64,000 bases of DNA from Acidobacteriota bacterium (GTDB taxonomy: Bacteria; Acidobacteriota; Thermoanaerobaculia; UBA5066). Below are positions 33,180 through 40,279 of the stretch, in pieces. How positions within the stretch are numbered: the first letter of the stretch is position 1; each line of letters opens with the position of its first letter. The translations under genes were made by a program, and so were the position numbers. The DNA lies in assembly GCA_016716715.1 (NCBI GenBank), contig JADJVE010000006.1, positions 270,800 to 334,799 of the forward strand, given 5' to 3'. A model generated the notes under the pieces. It worked only from the letters and a program-made list of their open reading frames with translations, searched no databases and was not told the origin of the DNA.

Positions 33180-34388
33180 TCAGCGCGCGCCGTACGACGC
33201 GTACGGCCCGTGGACGGACTTCACGGCGCCGCTCTCGCTTCGGTCGTCCACGGCGTAAACGTGGTACGACGCCCCGCCGGGTGCGACGCGCACGACGACG
33301 TGACCTTCGTCCGACGCGACCTGCGACGCGCGCGGACCGATCGCCGCCTTCGTGGCGTCCCGGAGGTTCGTCACGAAAACGTCGCGCGGGCCGGGCCAGA
33401 TCCGCTTCGAAAGAAGGCGCTTCAGAACGTCGGGCGACGGGTGCGTCGGCGACCACGCCGGCACGACGATCACGCGCGGCGCGAGCGTGGCGAGGAAGAA
33501 CGGGCTCGCGGGTTCGATCGAGCCGTGATGGTCCACGACCATCACGTCCGTCTTCCCGATCGCGTTTGCGATCGGCGTCTCGACGTCCCACCACGCGGGC
33601 GCTCCGGGCTCCGGAACACCGTAGAGATCGCCGCCCGTATAGAGCGAGAAGGATCCGTACCGGATCAGCAGCGCGATGCTGCACGGGTTCTCGGGCGGAC
33701 GGTCCTCGGCGGGCACGCCGGCGAGGTCCGGGAAGCGGCGCGCGATCGCATCGCCCTTCCCCGTCCACACCTCGCCGTTCGCGGCGACGACGCGCACCGC
33801 GAACCCAGGCGTCTGGCCCGGCGCGCGGACGGGGACGATCTGGTCCGCGCGGCCGGCGCGCGCCCGCTCCCGGACGGTTCCCTTCCTCGCGGCGTCCTCC
33901 GCGGCGCGCCTGTAGCCGTCGAACACGGCGCCCCTGGGCGCCGCGGGCTCGCCGTAGTCCGGGTAGCCGCGGTCGATGAGCTTTCGGATCGGCAGTCGCT
34001 CGGCGACCTTGCCGAGACCGGACACGTGGTCCGGATGGAAGTGCGAGACGACCGCGTAGTCGAGAACGGCGTTCTCTCCCGCCGCACGCCGCACGTATCG
34101 CGCGATCCACTCCCCGGCGCTGCGCGAGGCGTCGGGCAGAGCGGTGGCCAGCGGGATGCCGTCCCCGGCGTCGCCCGCGTCGAAGAGCAGCGTCGTGCCG
34201 TCGGGGAAGACGACGAACGCCGCGTTCCCGCGGCCCGTCGAAATCTGGTGGACGTCGAGCGTGCCCTTCGTCCACGGCTCGAGCCGCGCGGGAGCGTCCC
34301 CGGCTCCGGCCGCAAGGGGCAGAACCGCCGCCAGGGCGAAGGCGACGAGGACCGGGCGCCGGGAGTCATGGAGGAGGACGCGTCTCAC
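33180..34388 (-). CDS. Secreted metallo-beta-lactamase-fold hydrolase (ComEC-like domain)
   Basis: 402 residues with a signal peptide (VLVAFALAAVLPLAAGAG). The metal-binding motif SHFHPDH (His116, His118, Asp120, His121) and later LYTGGDLYG and MVVDHHGS are those of the MBL fold. The opening DVHQISTGRGNAAFVVFPDG resembles the extracellular competence-protein ComEC/Rec2 MBL domain, though here it is a stand-alone enzyme. Likely a phosphodiesterase or other hydrolase acting outside the cell; the substrate is unknown. Convergent with the small membrane-protein gene. Confidence 0.85.
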   Translation of the reverse strand: MRRVLLHDSRRPVLVAFALAAVLPLAAGAGDAPARLEPWTKGTLDVHQISTGRGNAAFVVFPDGTTLLFDAGDAGDGIPLATALPDASRSAGEWIARYVRRAAGENAVLDYAVVSHFHPDHVSGLGKVAERLPIRKLIDRGYPDYGEPAAPRGAVFDGYRRAAEDAARKGTVRERARAGRADQIVPVRAPGQTPGFAVRVVAANGEVWTGKGDAIARRFPDLAGVPAEDRPPENPCSIALLIRYGSFSLYTGGDLYGVPEPGAPAWWDVETPIANAIGKTDVMVVDHHGSIEPASPFFLATLAPRVIVVPAWSPTHPSPDVLKRLLSKRIWPGPRDVFVTNLRDATKAAIGPRASQVASDEGHVVVRVAPGGASYHVYAVDDRSESGAVKSVHGPYASYGAR

Positions 34389-34427
34389 AGGTTGAGAATC
34401 AGTCTAGCCCGGGGATAGGCTCCGTGC

Positions 34428-35003
34428 ATGAACAAGTCCTGCACCGGCGCCCTCGCCCTGGGGTTTCTCGCCACCCTCGCCTCCCCGGCCTTCGCCGAGG
34501 ACACGTGCACCGTCAAGGCGGTCCTCGGCGGAAAGCCCGTCACGATGAAGCACTGCGCCGTGGCGGTCTACGAGGACGAGCACAGCGTCACGCTCTGGTT
34601 CTCGGACGCCCCGTTCACGGCCGCCGAGGTCGACATGTTCCACCTCAACTCTTATGCGAAGGACAAGGACGAGGCCGGCAAGCCGCGCACGATGATGCAC
34701 ATGGCGTTCTGCCCGGGCGCCGGCAAGCCCGAGGCGAGCCCGGATGCCGTCAAGAGCGTCGAGCTGAGCGTCAACCACGCGGGCTCCGTCATGATCAGCC
34801 GCCAGTGGGTCTTCAAGCTGCCCACGGAGAAGGCGAACCTCGCGTTCCAGAAGCTCGCCGGCGCCATCGATCCGGGCGGCAGGATCTCCGGCCGCGCCAC
34901 GGGCGGAAAGACGAGCGACGGGGAGAAGTACTCGTGGGACGCCACGTTCGACCTCGCGCTCCCGGCGAAGTCCGCTGCGGCGGGCCCGGGCTGCGGGAAC
35001 TGA
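34428..35003 (+). CDS. Secreted protein of unknown function
   Basis: 191 residues with a signal peptide (ALALGFLATLASPAFAED). The mature protein contains cysteines at CTVKAVLGG, KHCAVAVYED, FCPGAGKP and the C-terminal GPGCGN, which could form two disulfides outside the cytoplasm. A GGRISGRATGGKTSDGEKYSW segment suggests a beta-rich fold. Family not recognised. It is divergent from the MBL gene and followed by the MmcQ/YjbR gene after 19 nt. Confidence 0.65.
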   Translation: MNKSCTGALALGFLATLASPAFAEDTCTVKAVLGGKPVTMKHCAVAVYEDEHSVTLWFSDAPFTAAEVDMFHLNSYAKDKDEAGKPRTMMHMAFCPGAGKPEASPDAVKSVELSVNHAGSVMISRQWVFKLPTEKANLAFQKLAGAIDPGGRISGRATGGKTSDGEKYSWDATFDLALPAKSAAAGPGCGN

Positions 35004-35022
35004 CCGGCCGCAGGGTCCTCGC

Positions 35023-35430
35023 GTGAACCTCCTCGACCGCCTCCGCGCCGTCTGTCTCGCATTTCCCGGGGCGTACGAGAAGGTCGCGTGGATGGCGCCG
35101 ACGTTCCGGGTGGGCGAGCGCCAGTTCGCGATGTTCGCGGACGACCACCACGGCGCCGGCTTTACCGGCGTGTGGCTGAAGGCTCCCGAGGGCGCGCAGG
35201 AGGAGCTCGTCGCCTCCGACCCGAAGCGCTTCTATGTCCCTCCCTATGTCGGAAAGGGAGGATGGGTGGGCGTGAAGCTGGACGGGAGGACGAACTGGAA
35301 AGTGCTCGCGGGCCTTCTCGCCGAGGCGTACCGCGGCGCCGCCGCGGGCCAGAGCGCCGCGAAGATCGCCCGCGGGCCGGCCCCGCAAAGAGCCGCAAAA
35401 AGCCGGCCGACCAGACGACCGCGACGCTAA
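35023..35430 (+). CDS. MmcQ/YjbR-family protein
   Basis: 135 residues from GTG 35023. The MmcQ/YjbR fold is suggested by RLRAVCLAFPGAYEKVAWMAPTFRVGERQFAMF at the N-terminus, WLKAPEGAQEELVASDP in the middle and YVPPYVGKGGWVGVKLD near the C-terminal helix. The family is described as DNA-binding-like with an unknown role. The C-terminal 25 residues are a basic Ala/Pro/Arg tail. It lies between the secreted-protein gene and the PAS-GGDEF gene on the same strand. Confidence 0.8.
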   Translation: MNLLDRLRAVCLAFPGAYEKVAWMAPTFRVGERQFAMFADDHHGAGFTGVWLKAPEGAQEELVASDPKRFYVPPYVGKGGWVGVKLDGRTNWKVLAGLLAEAYRGAAAGQSAAKIARGPAPQRAAKSRPTRRPRR

Positions 35431-35442
35431 GATCCGCGCTCC

Positions 35443-36774
35443 ATGTCGCAGAAGGCGATCGCAGACGGGACGTTCTTTCGCGCGCTCTTCTCGAGCTCCG
35501 CGGACGCAACCGTGGTCGTCGACGATTCCGGAACGATCGTCCTCGCCAACCCGGCGTGCGGCCCCCTCTTCGGGCACGACCCGGCCGCGCTCACCGGCCG
35601 GTCTGTCGAAACGCTCGTGCCGGGCCGCTTCGGCTCCCACGTCCGGCAGCGGCAGCACTACGCCGAGCGCCCGCATCCGCGCCCCATGGGGCGCGGGCTC
35701 CAGCTCTTCGCGCTCCACGCCGACGGGCGGGAGATCCCCGTCGACATTTCGCTGAGTCCGTTCACCATGGAAGGCCGCGCCTTCGTCGCCTGCGCCATTC
35801 GCGACCAGCGCGGCACGTCGCGCGGACCCGACGCGCTCCGCGTCCAGGCCACGGCGCTGCGCTCCGCCGCGAACGGCGTCGTCATCACCGACCGCGAGGG
35901 CACGATCACGTGGGTCAACCCGGCGGCCTGCGCCATCACCGGGTATTCCGCCGAAGAGCTCGTGGGCAAGCACACGCGCGTCCTGAAGTCGGGCCGCCAC
36001 GAGCCCGGGTTTTACGCCAACCTCTGGCGGACCGTGACGCGCGGCGAGTCGTGGTCCGGCACGATCGTCAACCGGCGCAAGGACGGCACCGAGTACCAGG
36101 AGGAGCAGACGATCGCGCCCGTTCTCGACGAGAGCGGCGCGATCACGCACTTCATCGCGATCAAGCAGGACGTCACCGAACAGCGCCGAATTCAGGCCGA
36201 GCTCGCCACGCGCATGGTGGAGATCGAGAACCTGAACGCGCAGCTCCGCGAGCAGGCCGTGCGCGACCCGCTGACGGGTCTTCACAACCGACGCTACCTC
36301 GAGCAGACGATGAAGCGCGACATCTCGCGGGCCCGGCGGACCCGCGAGTCCATCGTCGTCGCCGTCATCGACGTCGACCACTTCAAGTCCGTCAACGACA
36401 CCCACGGCCACGCCGTGGGCGACCGCGTCCTCCTGCGGCTCGCCGAGGTGCTCCTTGGTCACGTGCGCTCCTCCGACCTCGTGTGCCGCGTCGGCGGCGA
36501 GGAGTTCGTCGTCGTGATGTCGGGCGCCAGCGTCGAGGGCGCCCTGAAGCGCGCGGAGATCTGGAGGTTTGCGTTCGCCGAGTCCATCGTCGACGGCCGC
36601 GACGGGGCGCCCGCCCGGGCCACCATCTCGATCGGCATCGCGGAGTTCCACGACCCGGCCGAGACCTTCGCGGCCTGCCTCAAGCGCGCCGACGAGGCGC
36701 TCTACGAGGCGAAGAGGGCGGGCCGGGACCGGGTGGCGAGCGCCGAGGGCGATTCGCCCGAACCCGCCGCCTGA
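35443..36774 (+). CDS. Cytoplasmic PAS-PAS-GGDEF diguanylate cyclase
   Basis: 443 residues without membrane segments. Two PAS domains (about 10-125 and 135-260; NGVVITDREGTITWVNPAACAITGYS is the second) plus a short coiled coil lead into the GGDEF domain (RDPLTGLHNRRYLEQ). The active motif is GGEEF at 351-355 and an intact I-site RSSD lies at 342-345. It should make cyclic di-GMP, regulated by a ligand or redox signal sensed by the PAS domains. The gene ends right at a hairpin that serves as terminator for the opposing RRM gene. Confidence 0.9.
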   Translation: MSQKAIADGTFFRALFSSSADATVVVDDSGTIVLANPACGPLFGHDPAALTGRSVETLVPGRFGSHVRQRQHYAERPHPRPMGRGLQLFALHADGREIPVDISLSPFTMEGRAFVACAIRDQRGTSRGPDALRVQATALRSAANGVVITDREGTITWVNPAACAITGYSAEELVGKHTRVLKSGRHEPGFYANLWRTVTRGESWSGTIVNRRKDGTEYQEEQTIAPVLDESGAITHFIAIKQDVTEQRRIQAELATRMVEIENLNAQLREQAVRDPLTGLHNRRYLEQTMKRDISRARRTRESIVVAVIDVDHFKSVNDTHGHAVGDRVLLRLAEVLLGHVRSSDLVCRVGGEEFVVVMSGASVEGALKRAEIWRFAFAESIVDGRDGAPARATISIGIAEFHDPAETFAACLKRADEALYEAKRAGRDRVASAEGDSPEPAA

Positions 36775-36808
36775 AGAAAAGGCGCCGGAGCGTTTCCACT
36801 CCGGCGCC
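36773..36808 (-). terminator. Intrinsic terminator of RRM gene 2
   Basis: Reverse strand: GGCGCCGGAGTGGAAACGCTCCGGCGCC (36808-36781) followed by TTTTCTTC. The stem and its loop are nearly identical to the terminator of RRM gene 1. It overlaps the stop codon of the convergent GGDEF gene. Confidence 0.9.
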
Positions 36809-36831
36809 GAAGAATCAGATCGAGATACGGA

Positions 36832-37122
36832 TCAGTAGCGGCGGCCGCCGCCGCCGCCGAAGCCGCCGCCGCCGGTGCGGGCTTCCTGGGGCTTGGCCTC
36901 GTTGACCTTCAGAGCACGGCCGTCCTGGTCCTTGCCGTTGAGGGCGCTCATCGCCTTCTGCGCGTCGGCGTCCGCCATCTCGACGAACCCGAAGCCCTTG
37001 GACTGGCCGCTGTCGCGGTCCGAGATCACACGGGCGGATTCGACGTTGCCGTAGGCGCCGAAGAGTTCCTTGAGGACGGAGTCGTTGACGGAATAGGACA
37101 GGTTTCCAACGTAGAGCTTCAT
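36832..37122 (-). CDS. Single-RRM RNA-binding protein, copy 2
   Basis: 96 residues: RNP2 LYVGNLSY (3-10), RNP1 KGFGFVEM (42-49), and a Gly-rich tail ending GGGGGRRY. It is close to the copy at 27335-27622, differing mainly in the middle helix (VLKELFGAYG versus TLKSLFEPFG) and the tail. ATG 37122 is preceded by GAGGAATCTC. Probably an RNA chaperone-like protein binding single-stranded RNA. It sits in the opposite orientation to the neighbouring GGDEF gene and in its own transcription unit. Confidence 0.92.
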   Translation of the reverse strand: MKLYVGNLSYSVNDSVLKELFGAYGNVESARVISDRDSGQSKGFGFVEMADADAQKAMSALNGKDQDGRALKVNEAKPQEARTGGGGFGGGGGRRY

Positions 37123-37265
37123 GAGATTCCTCTGTGAGAGATCGCGCATCCCGGGGGACGACACGGCTGGAAGATGGTGGGGAGGGGCAGGTTGGGGTCG
37201 CGGGGACCTTTCGGTTCTCGGTCCGCTCCGCCAAGGGAAGGGAGGTCGAACGGAAGGAGTATAGG
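37123..37265 (-). promoter_or_regulatory. Conserved 5' leader and -10 box of RRM gene 2
   Basis: TATACT at 37263-37258 (reverse strand) is followed by a leader of about 129 nt that matches the leader of RRM gene 1 in length and order of elements. GGACCGAGAACCGAAAGGTCC lies at 37224-37204 with the GAAA loop. The pyrimidine block CCCCTCCCCACCATCTTCC and the GAGGAATCTCATG start region also match. No convincing -35 was found. Confidence 0.7.
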
Positions 37266-37296
37266 TCTCCGCGCCCGCGGGCGGAGAATATCGGCG

Positions 37297-37851
37297 ATGA
37301 CCGCCACGCCCGAGCTTCCGGTCGTCGAGACGGCGGACGCCCTCGAGATCGAATCCCCGATGCTCGTCGGGAAGAGGATCCTTTTCTTTCTCCTCGGCCT
37401 CTTCCCCCTGATCGCGCCCTACGAGCTTCTCCTCAAGCCGCGCTGGACCGGCTACGCGAACGTTTTCTTCCTCTTCGCGGCGGCGATCTCGCTCGGGGCG
37501 CTCTCTGTCACGGCTTTTTTCGTCTTCGCGGCCGTCGCGGGAATCCGGTCGCGCATGCGCTTCGACCGCGCGCGCGGCCTCTTCACCTACACGGCGTCAG
37601 CTCCGGCGATGGGAACGCACACGTCCCGCTGCCCGCTCGACGCGATCGCCGCCATCGAGATCCAGACCCACGAATGGAGCGACGGCGCGCCGAGCTACTC
37701 CCTGAACGTCGTGACGAAGGACCAGAGGACGTTCCGGACGTCCTCCGCGTGGTCGAAAGAAGAGGTCGAGGCGCTGAAGCGGCGGGCCAGAGTGTTCCTG
37801 GGACGGCCCGCCGGCCCGACCGCCGGAGAAGCATTGACACCTTTAGGGTGA
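37297..37851 (+). CDS. Small membrane protein, function unknown
   Basis: 184 residues from ATG 37297. Two transmembrane helices are visible (ILFFLLGLFPLIAPYELLL and VFFLFAAAISLGALSVTAFFVFAAVAG). A cytoplasmic C-terminal beta-rich domain follows (RFDRARGLFTYTAS, IAAIEIQTHEWSDG, SYSLNVVTKDQRTF), reminiscent of bacterial PH-like domains. Family not firmly recognised. Its 3' end overlaps the higBA promoter. Confidence 0.65.
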   Translation: MTATPELPVVETADALEIESPMLVGKRILFFLLGLFPLIAPYELLLKPRWTGYANVFFLFAAAISLGALSVTAFFVFAAVAGIRSRMRFDRARGLFTYTASAPAMGTHTSRCPLDAIAAIEIQTHEWSDGAPSYSLNVVTKDQRTFRTSSAWSKEEVEALKRRARVFLGRPAGPTAGEALTPLG

Positions 37852-37862
37852 AAGGGTATATT
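37834..37862 (+). promoter_or_regulatory. Sigma70-type promoter of higBA
   Basis: TTGACA (37834-37839), 17-bp spacer, TATATT (37857-37862). This is the best consensus promoter in the first 50 kb that I saw. It lies inside the 3' end of the upstream membrane-protein gene and predicts a transcript start near 37869, on the GTG start of the toxin gene. Confidence 0.8.
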
Positions 37863-37868
37863 TCGGAA

Positions 37869-38171
37869 GTGGTCGTCCGTTTCGTCACCAGCCGGCTCGA
37901 GCGCTGTTACCACGAGATCCGAACGGCTCAGCGGGAATGGGGCTCGAGGGGGGGAAGGACGTACATCCAGCGCGTCAACACTCTCTGGGCGGCAAGGGAC
38001 GGACGGGACCTTTTCGCGTTGAAGGCACTGGACGTGCATCCTCTCAAGGGCGCCCGTCGCGGCCAATACGCGATTCGGCTCGGCGATCGAGAAAGACTCA
38101 TCGTGGCCTTCGAAGACGACGCGTGGACGATCGTCAGCGTCGAGGAAGTGAGTAAGCACTATGGCGACTGA
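37869..38171 (+). CDS. higB: HigB/RelE-family toxin
   Basis: 100 residues from GTG 37869, the codon at the predicted transcript start (leaderless); an upstream GTG at 37848 lies before the -10 box and is unlikely. The sequence ALKALDVHPLKGARRGQYAIRLGDRERLIVAFED is characteristic of RelE/HigB-like ribosome-dependent mRNA interferases, and the C-terminus ends EEVSKHYGD. Gene order toxin-then-antitoxin is the higBA arrangement. It overlaps higA by 11 bp. Confidence 0.87.
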   Translation: MVVRFVTSRLERCYHEIRTAQREWGSRGGRTYIQRVNTLWAARDGRDLFALKALDVHPLKGARRGQYAIRLGDRERLIVAFEDDAWTIVSVEEVSKHYGD

Positions 38172-38529
38172 ACGCGCGTGGCCCGACGTTGCAATTCCTC
38201 CGGGTGCCGTCCTCGCCGAGGAGCTGGAGGCGCGAGGCCTCACCCAGTCTCGCCTCGCGCAACTGATGCATCGGCCACTCCAGGCCGTCAATGAGATCGT
38301 CCGGGGCCGGAAACGGATCACCGGGGCGACCGCCCTCGAATTGGCGGACGCCCTCGGAACGAGCGCGGAACTCTGGATCCGGCTCGAGGCCGACTACGAA
38401 CTCAACAAGGCCAGGCTCGCGCGGCGACCCGAGCCTCGCCGCCGCGTTCGAGCCCGCGCCCCCCTCGGGCGCCGCGAGGCAGCCCGAAAAGCCGCCTCGC
38501 GCACGCACGCTCCCGGAGCCACTTCATGA
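38161..38529 (+). CDS. higA: HigA-family antitoxin with Xre-type HTH
   Basis: 122 residues. A helix-turn-helix of the HigA type occupies about residues 15-80: PGAVLAEELEARGLTQSRLAQLMHRPLQAVNEIVRGRK followed by ALELADALGTSAELWIRLEADYEL. It should neutralise the HigB toxin and repress the TTGACA promoter upstream. The C-terminal 40 residues are an Arg/Ala-rich tail not typical of HigA, possibly disordered. Its TGA overlaps the next ATG (ATGA). Confidence 0.88.
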   Translation: MATERAWPDVAIPPGAVLAEELEARGLTQSRLAQLMHRPLQAVNEIVRGRKRITGATALELADALGTSAELWIRLEADYELNKARLARRPEPRRRVRARAPLGRREAARKAASRTHAPGATS

Positions 38530-38828
38530 GCGACAAGCCGAAAACCGCCTTCGATCTCGCGATGGAGCGCCTGAATGCCGAGGACCGCGAGGCGGGCACG
38601 AAGAAAGAGGCGCCGCTCAGCGCGAAGCAGAAGGAAGCCATCGCCGAGGCGCGGCGTGTCGCCTCCTCGCGCCTCGCCGAGCGCGAGATCCTGTTCCGCG
38701 ACTCGATGAGGAAGACGCCCGACCCGGAGATGCGCGCGAAGGCCGAGGCCGAGTACCTCGTCGACCGCCAGCGCATCAACGACGATTGCGAAAAGGCGAT
38801 CGAGGGGATCCGGAGGGGGAAGAGCTGA
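38526..38828 (+). CDS. Small charged protein in the higBA operon
   Basis: 100 residues, highly charged and helical, no signal peptide: KTAFDLAMERLNAEDREAGT, then EARRVASSRLAEREILFRDS and YLVDRQRINDDCEKAIEGIRRG. It looks like one long antiparallel coiled coil. It overlaps higA at ATGA and the MFS gene at CTGA, so it is cotranscribed with both. I recall similar short conserved hypothetical proteins but know no function. Confidence 0.7.
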   Translation: MSDKPKTAFDLAMERLNAEDREAGTKKEAPLSAKQKEAIAEARRVASSRLAEREILFRDSMRKTPDPEMRAKAEAEYLVDRQRINDDCEKAIEGIRRGKS

Positions 38829-40240
38829 GCCAGGACCCCTCCGTCAAGCGCCTGCTGCCGTGGATGGTGGCGGTGGCGTTCCTGATGGAGTCTCTCGACA
38901 CCACCATCCTCAACACGGCCGTCCCCACCATCGCCGACGCGCTCGGCGTCGTGCCGCTCTCCATGAAGTCGGTCCTCTCGAGCTACACGCTCAGCCTCGC
39001 CGTCTTCATCCCCGTCAGCGGGTGGATCGCGGACAAGTTCGGCACGCGCCGCGTCTTCGCCACCGCGATCGGCATCTTCACACTCGGCTCGCTTCTCTGC
39101 GGCCTCTCCACGAGCATCCACTTCCTCGTGGCCTGCCGCATCCTGCAGGGCATGGGCGGCGCGCTGATGGTGCCGGTCGGCCGCCTCACCATCGTGCGCA
39201 CGTTCGAGCGGTCCGAGCTCGTGAAGGCGATGACCTTCGTGACGATCCCCGCGATGATCGGGCCCATGCTTGGGCCCGTGGTGGGCGGTCTCATCGTGGG
39301 CTACTTCCACTGGCGGGTCATCTTCTTCGTCAACCTGCCGATCGGCCTCCTCGGCCTCGCCCTCATCCTCCGCCGCTTCCCGGACTACCGCTCCGGGAGC
39401 GTCCCGAAGCTGGACGTCTTCGGAGGCGTCCTCTTCGGCACGGGCATCGGTCTTCTCTCCTACGTCCTCGAGGTCTTCGGCGAGCACGCGCTCGGCGCGA
39501 GCGCGATCCTCGGCCTCTTCGTCCTTTCGCTCGTCCTCCTCGCGAGCTACTTCCGGCACGCGCTCGCCGCCCCGCACCCGCTCCTCCGCCTCGGCCTCTT
39601 CCGCATCCGCACGTTCCGGTCGTCCATCGCCGGCAGCTTCATCACGCGCCTCGGCGCGGGCGGCATTCCGTTCCTCCTCCCGCTCCTCTACCAGGTCGGC
39701 CTCGGCTATACCGCCGTGCAGTCGGGCTTCCTGCTCATGCCGCAGTCCATCGCGGCACTGGGGATCAGGGCGGTGATGCCGCGCATCCTGAGGCGTCTCG
39801 GCTACCGGCGCGTGCTGCTCGCCAACACGATCCTGATGGGCGCGGCCATCGCGCTCTTCGCCACGATCGGCACCGGCACCCCCGTCGTCCTCATCGTCGT
39901 CTTCTCGGTCGTCTTCGGCGCCGCGGCGTCCCTGCAGTACGCCAGCATGAACACGCTCGCCTACGCCGACGTCGCCGCGCCCGACACCAGCATGGCCAGC
40001 ACCATCTCCAGCACCATGCAGCAGATGTCCCTCAGCTTCGGCGTCGCCGCCGCCTCGCTCGTGACGGCCATCTTCATTCCGGACAGGTTCCGGTCGCAGC
40101 CCCACGAGCTGCTCCACGGCATCCACCTCGCGCTCCTCGTCCTCGGCGCGATGACCGTCCTCTCGGCCGTCGTGTTCCGGGAGCTGAGGCCGGAGGACGG
40201 CGACAACGTGAGCCAGCACGGGGAGGGGCACGGGGAGTAA
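38825..40240 (+). CDS. MFS drug-efflux transporter, DHA2/EmrB-type
   Basis: A membrane transporter of about 471 residues with the DHA2 pattern: WMVAVAFLMESLDTTILNTAVPTIA (helix 1 with motif D1), GWIADKFGTRRVF (motif A), RILQGMGGALMVPVGR (motif B), and GPMLGPVVGGLIV (motif C). Twelve to fourteen helices are expected; it exports drugs or other small molecules with protons. The start is unclear: ATG 38864 would cut helix 1 close, whereas CTG 38825 gives a CTGA overlap with the preceding gene like the ATGA/GTGA junctions elsewhere here. I prefer 38825 but it is not proven. Confidence 0.85.
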   Translation: MSQDPSVKRLLPWMVAVAFLMESLDTTILNTAVPTIADALGVVPLSMKSVLSSYTLSLAVFIPVSGWIADKFGTRRVFATAIGIFTLGSLLCGLSTSIHFLVACRILQGMGGALMVPVGRLTIVRTFERSELVKAMTFVTIPAMIGPMLGPVVGGLIVGYFHWRVIFFVNLPIGLLGLALILRRFPDYRSGSVPKLDVFGGVLFGTGIGLLSYVLEVFGEHALGASAILGLFVLSLVLLASYFRHALAAPHPLLRLGLFRIRTFRSSIAGSFITRLGAGGIPFLLPLLYQVGLGYTAVQSGFLLMPQSIAALGIRAVMPRILRRLGYRRVLLANTILMGAAIALFATIGTGTPVVLIVVFSVVFGAAASLQYASMNTLAYADVAAPDTSMASTISSTMQQMSLSFGVAAASLVTAIFIPDRFRSQPHELLHGIHLALLVLGAMTVLSAVVFRELRPEDGDNVSQHGEGHGE

Positions 40241-40279
40241 GTCGCGGATTCGCTCCGGCTACACTCCCGCCACACCTCG

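Noticed and set aside
38402..40231. 609-codon minus-strand frame opposite the MFS transporter
   Set aside because: Composed of Glu/Asp/Arg/His repeats typical of antisense of hydrophobic helices; no start site or homology seen.
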